Assembly (NCBI RefSeq): GCF_020889705.1
Contig: NZ_JACMYP010000056.1
Coordinates: 1-36,574, forward strand
Source: Bradyrhizobium altum
GTDB taxonomy: Bacteria; Pseudomonadota; Alphaproteobacteria; Rhizobiales; Xanthobacteraceae
Length of the DNA: 36,574 nt
Reading direction: 5' to 3'
Every line of letters starts with the position of its first letter. Positions within the stretch are counted from its first letter, which is position 1. A program made the position numbers and the translations under genes. Shown in pieces: positions 16,278-26,173 of the stretch. The notes below the pieces were generated by a model. That model did not search any database. It was given only the letters and a program-made list of their open reading frames with translations, and was not told the origin of the DNA.

Positions 16278-17297
16278 GTGAACGCCAGGCTCGAGCGGAA
16301 GCTACGCACTCTCGGCGCCGTCATCGTCGCCGGCGTCGTCGCGAGTATCGCCATCAATCTCGCGCAAGGCCGTCATTCGGCGGGAGCATTCGTCGCGGGG
16401 TTTGCCTACGCGTTCGTGTCCTGCGTGGTGCTCGGCGGGATCGAATTGTTCGTCTTTCAAGGCCGGCTGTCGGAGCGGCTCAATCGGCTGTCCTTTGCCG
16501 CCCTTCTGGCGGTGCGCAGCGCGGCCTACGCCATCGTCATCGTTGCCATCCAGCTGCTCCAGGTCGGTGAGCGCGTTGCCGGCTTGCCGCTGCAAACCTC
16601 GATCCGGGATTTCGGGGTCAGCATCGCCTATTCCGCCGCGATCTCGCTGGTGCTGAACTTCGGCTTTAGCATCGCGACCCTGATCGGCCCGCGTGTCTTC
16701 ATGAACTTCGTCACCGGCCGCTATCACTCTCCGGTCGAGGAGGACCGCTTTGTGCTGTTCGTCGATATCGCGGGATCGACCGGACTGGCCGAGCGGCTTG
16801 GCGGTGTAGGTATTCACCGCTTTCTCGACCGCACGTTTCGCCTGCTCACGGAATCGGTCGTCGATTATCGCGGCGAGGTTCTGAATTATGTCGGCGACGA
16901 GGTGATCGTGACCTGGCCGGAGCAGCTTGGGGCGATCGATTGCCGGCCGCTGCGCTGCTTCGTGGCGATGCGCAACGCGCTGCAAAAGGCGACGCCACAG
17001 TTCGAGCGCGAATTCGGCGCGGTGCCGCAAATCCGCGGCAGCCTGCATTTCGGACCCGTGATCGTCGGCGAGATTGGCGACGTCAAGCCGGCCATCGTGT
17101 TCAACGGCGACGTCATGAACACCGCAGCGCGGCTGGAGGAGCTGAGCCGCAAGGTCGATGGCGGCTTTCTTGCCTCACGCGCCGCCATGGCGCGCTTCGC
17201 CGCGCCGCCGCCATTTCCGCTCAGCGAACTCGGTACACTCCCGATCCGCGGCCGCGTCGACGGCATCGATGTCGTGGGGTTCGGCGCGGTGGCGTAA
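16278..17297 (+). CDS. membrane class III nucleotide cyclase with atypical substrate residues
   Basis: A 339-residue protein starting with GTG; AAGGAG lies 10 bases upstream and further upstream the frame runs into an intergenic repeat. The N-terminal half has four or five hydrophobic segments (about 10-145). The C-terminal cyclase domain has both metal aspartates (D163 in LFVDIAGST, D207 in NYVGDEVIV) and the transition-state N281/R285 (NTAARLEE). The Lys that selects adenine in adenylate cyclases is Asn203, and the partner Asp/Thr is Val274. The product could be cAMP, cGMP or something else. It sits after the SDR gene across a repeat, so it is probably its own unit. Confidence 0.85.
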   Translation: MNARLERKLRTLGAVIVAGVVASIAINLAQGRHSAGAFVAGFAYAFVSCVVLGGIELFVFQGRLSERLNRLSFAALLAVRSAAYAIVIVAIQLLQVGERVAGLPLQTSIRDFGVSIAYSAAISLVLNFGFSIATLIGPRVFMNFVTGRYHSPVEEDRFVLFVDIAGSTGLAERLGGVGIHRFLDRTFRLLTESVVDYRGEVLNYVGDEVIVTWPEQLGAIDCRPLRCFVAMRNALQKATPQFEREFGAVPQIRGSLHFGPVIVGEIGDVKPAIVFNGDVMNTAARLEELSRKVDGGFLASRAAMARFAAPPPFPLSELGTLPIRGRVDGIDVVGFGAVA

Positions 17298-17343
17298 CCT
17301 TTCACCTCTTCTGCAAGCTCCCGCAAGAAAATGAGATCGCCTT

Positions 17344-17550
17344 ATGGACACGAAATCAGCCGCAAGATTCAAACAGCACACAGAGCGGGTCGTCGTCCAG
17401 GAGCTGTCCTTGGCGCTCACGCTCGCCAAAGAAGGCTCTCCAGCAGATGAGGTTCTGAGATTGAGGACATCGATCGACGATATCATCGCTCGAGTCGACA
17501 CCATGCTTCTGGAGAATATCTATAAAGATCATCCCGATCTGATGGCATAA
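17344..17550 (+). CDS. small conserved-looking hypothetical protein
   Basis: A 68-residue polar protein (MDTKSAARFKQHTERVVVQE..., ending LENIYKDHPDLMA), mostly helical by composition, with alternating acidic and basic residues. It has no signal peptide or domain I recognise. The frame starts 46 bases after the cyclase stop, and the ribosome site is weak. Acidic codons and regular third-position GC favour a real gene. Function unknown. Confidence 0.5.
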   Translation: MDTKSAARFKQHTERVVVQELSLALTLAKEGSPADEVLRLRTSIDDIIARVDTMLLENIYKDHPDLMA

Positions 17551-17599
17551 AACACTGACGCTGTTGGCGTCTGCAACGCGTCACAAGCCGATATAGGCC

Positions 17600-18060
17600 A
17601 GCGTGGCCGGGATGTCGGGCTGCGACAAATTAACCCGACGGGCAAAATCTCGCTTCCGTCGTCGGGCAACTCAGATGTTCAATATGTGCGTCTCATCCGA
17701 TCGAGGGGCGGATCGCGATCGTCACGAACGCGGCGTGGGATGCGGTGGACGCCGATTGCGCAGCTGACGAGTGCGCATGACGCGGACGGCGAAGTCGTGT
17801 GGTCCTGACGCCCTAGTGGCAGGTGTCTTTTCGCATTGCGCGATGCGCGTTGTGAAGACGGTGACAAACAAGCCCAGTCTCGCCGGGGAGAGCACGAAGT
17901 AAGCCGTAACCCATCGCGCAGGGAAAGCCGGGTTGTTTCCGGTTACACCTGTGGTCCTACCCCCGAGCTTTCTACCTTTTGCTCGGGGCCCATGGGTGCG
18001 ATCGGCACCCGGCTTTCCCTGCGCCCTCTGTGTGAGGGGGGTGAAAACGAAGAGCAAAGC
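17600..18060 (-). repeat. long composite intergenic repeat
   Basis: This stretch lacks credible genes but contains strong structure: 18-bp perfect arms at 17917-17934 and 18007-18024, inside them ccccgagc (17961-17968) with gctcgggg (17981-17988), and gggtgc/gcaccc around 17994-18010. It resembles, from memory, a long repeat scattered through Bradyrhizobium and Rhodopseudomonas chromosomes, read here on the minus strand. Open frames across it, such as 17722-18321 (-), are likely spurious. The edges are approximate. Confidence 0.6.
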
Positions 18061-18124
18061 TCGGACAATTCGTGTCGCGAGAATGCGGAAGTATGACTCA
18101 CCGGCCGCGCAACAAATTCGATGT

Positions 18125-18244
18125 CGTCCTGGCGAAGGCCAGGACCCATTACCCCAAAATCTCAATTGTTGCGCGATGCTGGGGCCGCGATCCCGTTCAT
18201 CACCGAGTGCAGTGGTTATGGGTCCTGGCTTTCGCCAGGAGACG
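18125..18244. repeat. palindromic intergenic repeat
   Basis: Left arm 18125-18148 (cgtcctggcgaaggccagg and onward) is mirrored with few mismatches at 18219-18244 (ggtcctggctttcgccagg). A recurrent Bradyrhizobium-type element. It follows directly on the long repeat ending near 18.1 kb. Confidence 0.7.
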
Positions 18245-18275
18245 CGGGGAGGGAGGTGTGCACGCAACTCCTCTC

Positions 18276-18412
18276 CGTCATGCCCGCCGTTGCCGCTGGA
18301 GGTGCGAGCCTTGCGGCGCACTTGCGCCGCTGGGCGAGCCTCGAAGCACGACGGGCACGAGCGCGGCCGTGCATCCTTCGAGGCTCGCTACGCGAGCGCC
18401 TCAGGATGGCGG
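18276..18412. repeat. palindromic intergenic repeat, first copy of a family also at 29.8 kb
   Basis: Contains catccttcgaggctcgct (18371-18388) and cctcaggatg (18399-18408), shared with the element at 29751-29854, plus a partner arm gcgagcctcgaag near 18334-18346. It lies just after the stop of the LLM gene that ends at 18456. Confidence 0.65.
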
Positions 18413-18455
18413 GTCAACGGACCATGCGAGGGCAACACGAGAAGCTGTGCGGCCC

Positions 18456-19697
18456 TCACACCTTCTGCTTCGCCGCTTCCTTCGCGAGGTCGGGCGCATT
18501 CACGGCCGGGATCGCGACGCGGCCGGTGCCGGTATGCTGAAGCGCGGCGGCGGCCTTGTCGTTCTGCATGATCTTGGCCATGACAGCCTGGCCGGCGCGC
18601 TCGAACACCGCGCGGTTGTCGATCACGAACTGGCGCGACTTGCGCAGGCCGTCGATATAGCCGTTGATCTCCGGCACGACATAACGCGCGACCATATCCC
18701 AGCTGCGGCGGGTGTTTTCGGGATTGGCCCAGTCATGGGCGAAGCCGATGATCGAGCCGACGCCGCCGGAGACGTCGACCAGGTTCTCGATCATCTTGAT
18801 CAGATCATCCGGCGTGCCGATGGTGGAGGCAGCACCTTCCACGAAGGCGGTCTTGTCGACGGCTTCATCGGGCGAGGCGAATGCGGTCAGGCCCGGCCGC
18901 ATCAGGGTGCCGACGTTATATTCGTTGTGCCAGCGCATCAGCCCGGCGCCGGCCTCGCGCCGCGCCTGCTCGCGGGTCTCGGCGATGTGCCAGGACAGCA
19001 GCACGCGCCAGTTGGCGCGGCTTACCGTGGTGCCGGCCTTCGCGGCGGCGTCCTCGGCGAACTGCCATTGCTGCGGCAACGCCATCAGGCCCTGGGTCGA
19101 CATCGAGCCCAGCGAGATGATGCCGATGCCGTACTTGCCGGCGAGCGTCATGCCCGACGGCGAGATCTGCGAGGCCACCACGAACGGCATGTCCTCCTGC
19201 AGCGGCAGGATCTGCAACGCGGCGTCGTGCATCTCGAACCAGTCGGTCTTGGCGGTGACGCGCTCGCCGTTGAACAGGCGGCGGATCACCGCGATCGCCT
19301 CGTCCTGGCGGTCGCGCTGGGTCATCGGGTCGATGCCGAGCGTATGCGCGTCGGAGGCGAGCGCGCCCGGGCCGGAGCCGAAGATGGCACGGCCGCCGGT
19401 CATGTGGTCGAGCTGCACCATGCGCTGCGCGACGTTGAAGGGGTGGTGATAGGGCAGCGAGATCACGCCGGTGCCGAGCTTGATGCGCTTGGTGCGCTCG
19501 CCGGCCGCGGCCAGGAACATTTCCGGCGAGGCGATCGTCTCCCAGCCCGAGGAATGGTGCTCGCCGCACCAGAATTCGTCGTAACCGAGCGCGTCGAGCT
19601 GTTCGACGAAATCGAGGTCGCGGCGGAATTGCAGCATCGGATGCTCGCCGATCGGGTGATGCGGGGCGAGGAAGGCTCCGAACTTGAGGCGCGCCAT
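18456..19697 (-). CDS. LLM-class flavin-dependent oxidoreductase (limonene-monooxygenase-like)
   Basis: A 413-residue luciferase-like TIM-barrel protein. The N-terminus LKFGAFLAPHHPIGEHP, YDEFWCGEHHSSGWETIASPEMFLAAA, the LGTGVISLPYHHPFNVAQR turn and GRAIFGSGPGALASDA are typical of the branch holding limonene 1,2-monooxygenase and related FMN-dependent enzymes. Conserved GEHHS fits flavin-pocket residues of the family. The start at 19697 has GGAGAG 8 bases upstream; a longer frame to 19769 lacks this. It is unrelated in detail to the SsuD-like enzyme at 8.4 kb. No flavin reductase gene is nearby and the substrate is unknown. Confidence 0.85.
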   Translation of the reverse strand: MARLKFGAFLAPHHPIGEHPMLQFRRDLDFVEQLDALGYDEFWCGEHHSSGWETIASPEMFLAAAGERTKRIKLGTGVISLPYHHPFNVAQRMVQLDHMTGGRAIFGSGPGALASDAHTLGIDPMTQRDRQDEAIAVIRRLFNGERVTAKTDWFEMHDAALQILPLQEDMPFVVASQISPSGMTLAGKYGIGIISLGSMSTQGLMALPQQWQFAEDAAAKAGTTVSRANWRVLLSWHIAETREQARREAGAGLMRWHNEYNVGTLMRPGLTAFASPDEAVDKTAFVEGAASTIGTPDDLIKMIENLVDVSGGVGSIIGFAHDWANPENTRRSWDMVARYVVPEINGYIDGLRKSRQFVIDNRAVFERAGQAVMAKIMQNDKAAAALQHTGTGRVAIPAVNAPDLAKEAAKQKV

Positions 19698-19997
19698 AGG
19701 TCGTTCTCTCCGGATTATTGTTATCGGGGGGCTTTCCGCCAACCTACGGGGTGGCCGGAGGCAAGGCAATGCTCCGGGGTTGCGGCGCCCGCATGGTTGT
19801 TGCGCAAATCGGCGGCGATTGCCGCCCTCCGGAATGTTTCCCAGCGGATCAACGCAAATTGGCGCCGGTGCTGCGGATGGGAGGACGGGCCATGGATGAC
19901 GGACCCGTGAATGAACGCCTACGTCTGAGGTAATCGATGGGATGACCGGAATCTGCTGATGTCGGCCGCAACCTCATTTCGGGCAGGACCGCAGTAC

Positions 19998-21404
19998 ATG
20001 CACCAGATCGTTTCGACGCGCGCGGAGACCTCCCGCCGCTGGTGGGTGCTTGCGATCGTCGTCGCCGCGCAATTCATGTTCGGCGTCGATGCCTTCATCG
20101 TCAACGTCGCGATCCCGACGATAGCGGCGGAGCTGCACGCGACGCCGGCGCAGATCGAGGCCGTGATCGCGATCTATCTGATCGCCTATGCCACGCTGGT
20201 GGTCACCGGCGGCCGGCTCGGCGATATCCATGGCACAAGGAACGTGTTCATCGCCGGCGTCGCAGGTTTCTCGGTGACCTCGCTGTGGTGCGGTCTCGCG
20301 CAGTCCGGACCCGAACTGATCATCGCACGGCTGGCACAGGGCGCGACGGCGGCGCTGATGGTGCCGCAGGTGCTGGCGACGCTGCATCTGCTGTTCTCCG
20401 ATACTGCCCGTGCACGGGCATTCGGCATCTACGGCATCGTGCTGGGGCTGGCCGGCGCGGCCGGCTTCCTGCTCGGCGGCGTGCTGGTGACGCTCGATCT
20501 CGCCGGCCTCGGCTGGCGCGCGGTGTTCTTCGTCAACGTGCCGTTCGGCGTTATCATCATCGCAGCCGCGCTGAAGATCATGCCGACGGTGCCGCGCAGA
20601 TCCGGCACACGGCTCGATATCCCCGGCGCGATCGTGCTGTTTGTGGGCTTGCTGTGCCTGATCGGCCCGCTGCTGTTCGGTCACGATCTCAACTGGACGG
20701 CGTGGATCTGGCTGGTGATGGCAGCGGGCGTCGCCGTCATTGCGGCCTTCGTGCGGCTCGAGCGCAGCGTCGCGCGCCGCGGCGGCATGCCGCTGATCGA
20801 TCTGGCGCTGCTGTCGGATCGCGCCTTCATGCGCGGCCTGGTCGCGGTGTTCTTCTTCTTCTTTGCCAACCTGTCCTTCTACCTGATCATGACCATGTTC
20901 ATGCAGAAGGGCTTGCAGATCCCGCCATTGCAGGCCGGGCTGGTGTTCGTGCCGCTGGCGCTGACCTTCGTGATTGCCTCGCGGCACAGCGGCATGCGCG
21001 CGAGGCACCGCGGCACGCTGGTGCTGATCGAGGGCTGCGCGCTGCAGATCGTCGGTCTCGGTGTGCTGGTCGCGACGGTTCAGGCGATCGCATCGCCATC
21101 GGCGCTCTTGCTCGCGCTGGTATTGATGATCTTCGGCTACGGCCAGGGGCTGGTGATGGCGCCGCTGTCGAGCGCGGTGCTGTCGAGCGTGAAGCCCGCA
21201 AGCGCGGGTGCCGGCTCCGGCATGTATGGCACGACGACGCAGATCGGCAACGCGGCCGGCGTCGCCGCGATCGGCGCGGTGTTCTTCGCCGTTGAAGGTG
21301 CGACATCAGCACGTCTGGCGCTGCTTGCGGCATGCGCATTGTTTGTGCTGTCGATCATTATTTCAGCCGCATTTCTGTCATGGATGCGCCGCGCGAGCGC
21401 ATGA
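19998..21404 (+). CDS. MFS exporter of the DHA2 (EmrB/QacA) type
   Basis: A 468-residue transporter with about 14 hydrophobic helices. Helix 1 has the family motif FMFGVDAFIVNVAIPTI, loop 2-3 has GGRLGDIHGTRN, helix 4 has RLAQGATAALMVPQ and helix 5 has GPxxGG-like GAAGFLLGGVL. The DHA2 group exports drugs and small organic compounds by proton antiport. An in-frame ATG 13 codons earlier (19959) is possible, but AGGA with 9-base spacing favours 19998. No EmrA-type adaptor gene is adjacent. It diverges from the LLM gene. Confidence 0.85.
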   Translation: MHQIVSTRAETSRRWWVLAIVVAAQFMFGVDAFIVNVAIPTIAAELHATPAQIEAVIAIYLIAYATLVVTGGRLGDIHGTRNVFIAGVAGFSVTSLWCGLAQSGPELIIARLAQGATAALMVPQVLATLHLLFSDTARARAFGIYGIVLGLAGAAGFLLGGVLVTLDLAGLGWRAVFFVNVPFGVIIIAAALKIMPTVPRRSGTRLDIPGAIVLFVGLLCLIGPLLFGHDLNWTAWIWLVMAAGVAVIAAFVRLERSVARRGGMPLIDLALLSDRAFMRGLVAVFFFFFANLSFYLIMTMFMQKGLQIPPLQAGLVFVPLALTFVIASRHSGMRARHRGTLVLIEGCALQIVGLGVLVATVQAIASPSALLLALVLMIFGYGQGLVMAPLSSAVLSSVKPASAGAGSGMYGTTTQIGNAAGVAAIGAVFFAVEGATSARLALLAACALFVLSIIISAAFLSWMRRASA

Positions 21405-21613
21405 ATCCGCAGGAATCTGGCGCCGATTTTCGAAAAATTCACGTTCGAACAAGGTGCTACGGCAACTATTTCGATCGGCCCTCGGTGCGATCACGCGTTA
21501 ACGCCGATTCTCACATTTCCGCAGGGAAAGACAGCACACGGCCTTTTCATTTTGCAGTGCAGCAATTATCTGATCGGGTGACACAGAAGAATAAATCACC
21601 TCAGGAGTTGCTG

Positions 21614-22789
21614 TTGTCCCTGGTCAACAATGTCGAATTTTTGCGTCATCTGCCCAAGATGAACGGGTTCAGCGGCCTCGGCGCGCTTGCGCCGGCCGTG
21701 CCGACGCCGCTCGTCGAGACGACCGAATTCGGCGTCAACCCCGGCGATCTGAAGATGTACTCGTTCGTGCCCGCGCAGCTTGCGCGGTCGCCCGCGCTCG
21801 TCGTGGTGCTGCATGGCTGCGGCCAGACGGCCGCGTCCTATGATCTCGGCGCCGGCTGGTCGACATTGGCGAAGCATTACGGCTTTGCGCTGCTGATGCC
21901 GGAGCAGCAGGCCATCAACAACGGCAACACCTGCTTCAACTGGTTCAATCCGCAGGACATCGCGCGCGGGCAGGGCGAGGCCGCTTCGATCCGGCAGATG
22001 ATCGCGCAGATGGCCGGCGCGCATCAGATCGACCCGCGGCGCATCTACGTGACGGGATTGTCCGCCGGTGGCGCGATGGCCTCGGTCATGCTCGCGACCT
22101 ATCCGGATGTATTCGCGGCGGGCGCCGTCATCGCCGGCCTGCCGTTCGGCGTCGCCACCGATCTGCGCGAGGCGCTCAATGCGATGATGCATGCGAGCGC
22201 ACTGTCCGCGCCCGAGCTTGGCGGTCTCGTTCGCAACGCGTCCACGCATAGCGGCGCCTGGCCGCGGATTTCGGTGTGGCACGGCAGCGCCGACCGCACC
22301 GTGCATCCCGGCAATGCCGATGCGATCGTCCGGCAATGGCTCGACGTTCACGGCCTGCCGCTGGCGGCGATGTCGAAGGCGGATGTCGACGGCCATCCGC
22401 GCGAGGTCTGGTGGAACGCCGACGGCGAAACGCTGGTCGAATCGTTCAGCATCACCGACATGGCGCATGGCACGCCGCTCGGGCTGGCCGACAATGACGA
22501 GCGCTATGGCGTGGAGGGCGCGTTCCTGATCGAGGTCGGGATCTCCTCGTCGTATCACATCGCGAGCTTCTTCGGCCTGACCGACAAGGTCCGTCAGCCG
22601 CATATCGCGCCGACCGGAATCCCGCGCGAGCGTGCCGACACGATCTCGATGACGATACCGGTGCCTGCCGAAGCGCCCGAGGCTGTATCCGGCCGCAAGA
22701 GCGACCGGCCGCGCAAGCGACGGAGCAAGGGTGTCGACGTCGGCGGCGTCATCACGCGGGCGCTGACCGCCGCAGGCCTGATGAAGTAA
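21614..22789 (+). CDS. PHB-depolymerase-family esterase, probable TTG start
   Basis: A 391-residue esterase. The conserved oxyanion segment is VVVLHGCGQTAASYD (about 63-77), the nucleophile elbow is GLSAGGAM with S150, a candidate Asp is in WHGSADRTVHPGNAD and the catalytic His in DMAHGTPLG. The frame is open well upstream, but TTG at 21614 has AGGAG with a 6-base spacing and gives the N-terminus (M)SLVNNVEFLRHLPKM, which I recall as typical of these proteins. There is no signal peptide, so it probably acts in the cytoplasm. The basic tail (GRKSDRPRKRRSKG) is unusual and could bind polymer granules or nucleic acid. Confidence 0.85.
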   Translation: MSLVNNVEFLRHLPKMNGFSGLGALAPAVPTPLVETTEFGVNPGDLKMYSFVPAQLARSPALVVVLHGCGQTAASYDLGAGWSTLAKHYGFALLMPEQQAINNGNTCFNWFNPQDIARGQGEAASIRQMIAQMAGAHQIDPRRIYVTGLSAGGAMASVMLATYPDVFAAGAVIAGLPFGVATDLREALNAMMHASALSAPELGGLVRNASTHSGAWPRISVWHGSADRTVHPGNADAIVRQWLDVHGLPLAAMSKADVDGHPREVWWNADGETLVESFSITDMAHGTPLGLADNDERYGVEGAFLIEVGISSSYHIASFFGLTDKVRQPHIAPTGIPRERADTISMTIPVPAEAPEAVSGRKSDRPRKRRSKGVDVGGVITRALTAAGLMK

Positions 22790-22804
22790 CGGTTGATGAA
22801 GTAG

Positions 22805-23471
22805 TTACATCTCGCCGGTCAGGAACGGATTCGTCATCCGCTCCTGGCCGATGCTCGATCCGGCGCCGTGGCCGCAGATGAAGCCGACATCGTCACCGAG
22901 CGGCAGCAGCTTCTCCTTGATCGACTGGATCAGCGTCGGGTGGCTGCCGCCGGGCAGGTCGGTGCGCCCGACCGAGCCGGCAAACAGCACGTCGCCGACA
23001 TGGGCGAAGCGCAGCTCCTTGTTGAAGAACACCACGCTGCCCGGCGAATGGCCGGGGCAGTGCAGGATGTCGAAGGTGAGATCGCCGATCGAGACCTGAT
23101 CGCCCTCGTCGAGCCAGCGGTCCGGCCCGAAATTGCGCACCCCGGTCATGCCGAAGCGCTCGCCGCTCGAGACGACGTTGTCGAGCAGGTATTTGTCCGC
23201 GATATGCGGGCCCTCGATCTTGACCTGCAGCGCGTCGCGCAGGTCGCGCGCCGCCGACATGATCGATATGGCCGTGGGTCAGCCAGATCTTCTCGACCGT
23301 CACGCCGGTCTGCTTGATCGCGGCCTGGATCTTCGCCACGTCCCCACCAGGGTCGATCACCACGGCCTTCTTGGTCGGCCCGTGCCAGATGATGGTGCAG
23401 TTCTGCTCGAACAGCGTCACCGGCACGATGATCGCGCCGGCCTTCGGTTTGGTGTCGGTTGTCTCGTTCAT
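22805..23471 (-). pseudogene. MBL-fold hydrolase (YcbL/glyoxalase-II-like), split by a frameshift
   Basis: The start at 23471 gives MNETTDTKPKAGAIIVP, VVIDPGGDVAKIQAAI and the metal motif THGHIDHVGGA, after which the frame loses homology near 23257. A second frame then continues with DLRDALQVKIEGPHIADKYLLDN, CPGHSPGSVVFF, VLFAGSVGRTDLPGG and CGHGAGSSIG to the stop at 22805. All metal ligands are present when the two are joined, and the total, about 222 residues, is the usual length. Loss of two bases in ggcggcgcgcgacc explains it. It could be a true recent pseudogene or a sequencing error. It is convergent with the PHB-depolymerase gene. Confidence 0.82.
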
Positions 23472-23646
23472 GGGGGCACCATAGGCTACCGGAAAATGCC
23501 GTCAACACGCTCGGGAAATGCGTCGGCCCCAGCGTGTGATCCCAAAACGGACCGTGATAAGGTCACCTCCAGCAGAACACCTTCGTGAGCAGGCCGGTAC
23601 GCGGCTGCTCTCGATCATGCGTTAAGTCCTCGCAGTCCGGAACTTC

Positions 23647-24459
23647 ATGACCCAGGCCCCCAACTCACCGCTCGGCGGACCCCGGACCACCGCCCGCGCC
23701 TTCTTCGTCGCGGACCGCATCAATACCTCCGGCCTCGAGCGCGGCGACGTGCTGGCGACGACGCCGCTGGCATTTCGCGTCAACGACAATGGTGTGGCGA
23801 TCCTGTTCCGCTATGGCGTCGTCGTTCTGATCGGTCTCAACGCGCTGGAGGAGGATGAATTCCTGCGCAGCCTGCAGTCGCGCATGACCGGATTGTTCAC
23901 GCGGCGCGAGGAGGAGATTGCGATCATCGAGCTTGCGGCTGACAGGGAAGACCAGATTCCGCCGGGCGGCCCGATCTATCTGCAAAGCCTGTCGCCGGAG
24001 CGGCTGATCCTGGTCGGCGAGGCGCTGGCCAAGAGCGTGGTGCTGGCGCGGCATGAGCGTGAGGTCCGGGCCGTCTTCGATACGACCGAGCCGTTGGCGC
24101 GCGAGCTCGCCAAGGGCGGACAGGTCCGAGGCGGCCGCGTCGCGATCCTCAAGCACATCGGCAACGCGCTGTTGGTGCGGCATCGCGTGGCCGGACCGGT
24201 CGAAGTGTCGGAGAAGCCCGACATCCTCTGGGACAAGCCGCATCTCGAGCGGCTCTATGCCCGGCTCGAGGATGAGTACGAATTGAAGGAGCGTGCGGAA
24301 TCGCTGAACCGCAAGCTCGCCGTCGTGGCCGAGACCGCGCAGGTGCTGACCGATATCATCGACACCAGCCGCTCGCTGCGGCTGGAGCTGATCATCGTCT
24401 TCCTGATCCTGTTCGAGGTGCTGATCACGATCTATCAGCTCGCAATCGCCCGCCACTGA
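23647..24459 (+). CDS. DUF155/RMND1-like membrane-anchored protein
   Basis: A 270-residue protein of the family holding yeast Rmd1/Mrx10 and human RMND1. Seen are the N-terminal ARAFFVADRINTSGLE, the VAILFRYGVVVLIGLNALEEDEFL beta segment, the central HEREVRAVFDTTEPLA helix and the helical arm LERLYARLEDEYELKERAESLNRKLAVVAETAQVLTDIIDTSRSLRLE. A single membrane helix ends the protein (about 245-265, LELIIVFLILFEVLITIY), a C-tail anchor as in the family. Mitochondrial members support translation or membrane organisation; bacterial function is unknown. It precedes the alpha-glucosidase gene by 106 bases. Confidence 0.85.
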   Translation: MTQAPNSPLGGPRTTARAFFVADRINTSGLERGDVLATTPLAFRVNDNGVAILFRYGVVVLIGLNALEEDEFLRSLQSRMTGLFTRREEEIAIIELAADREDQIPPGGPIYLQSLSPERLILVGEALAKSVVLARHEREVRAVFDTTEPLARELAKGGQVRGGRVAILKHIGNALLVRHRVAGPVEVSEKPDILWDKPHLERLYARLEDEYELKERAESLNRKLAVVAETAQVLTDIIDTSRSLRLELIIVFLILFEVLITIYQLAIARH

Positions 24460-24565
24460 CGCATTGCAGCCATTTTTCCGTCCCGAATTATGCGTCATCC
24501 CTGAACCGACAGGCCGCCCCGGGGCGCGGAGCGGCCTCACCGGGCTGCGAGCTTGGGGGGACGGG

Positions 24566-26169
<1,604 letters not shown>

Positions 26170-26173
<4 letters not shown>

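Noticed and set aside
17722..18321. 199-codon minus-strand frame often called a hypothetical protein
   Set aside because: It lies across two intergenic repeat elements and its composition reflects palindromic arms.
18072..19910. 612-codon plus-strand open frame
   Set aside because: It is antisense to the LLM gene and crosses two palindromic repeats. Composition is that of a shadow frame.
22805..23471. programmed ribosomal frameshift in the MBL-fold gene
   Set aside because: No slippery heptamer or downstream structure of known type at the junction; a simple indel explains it better.
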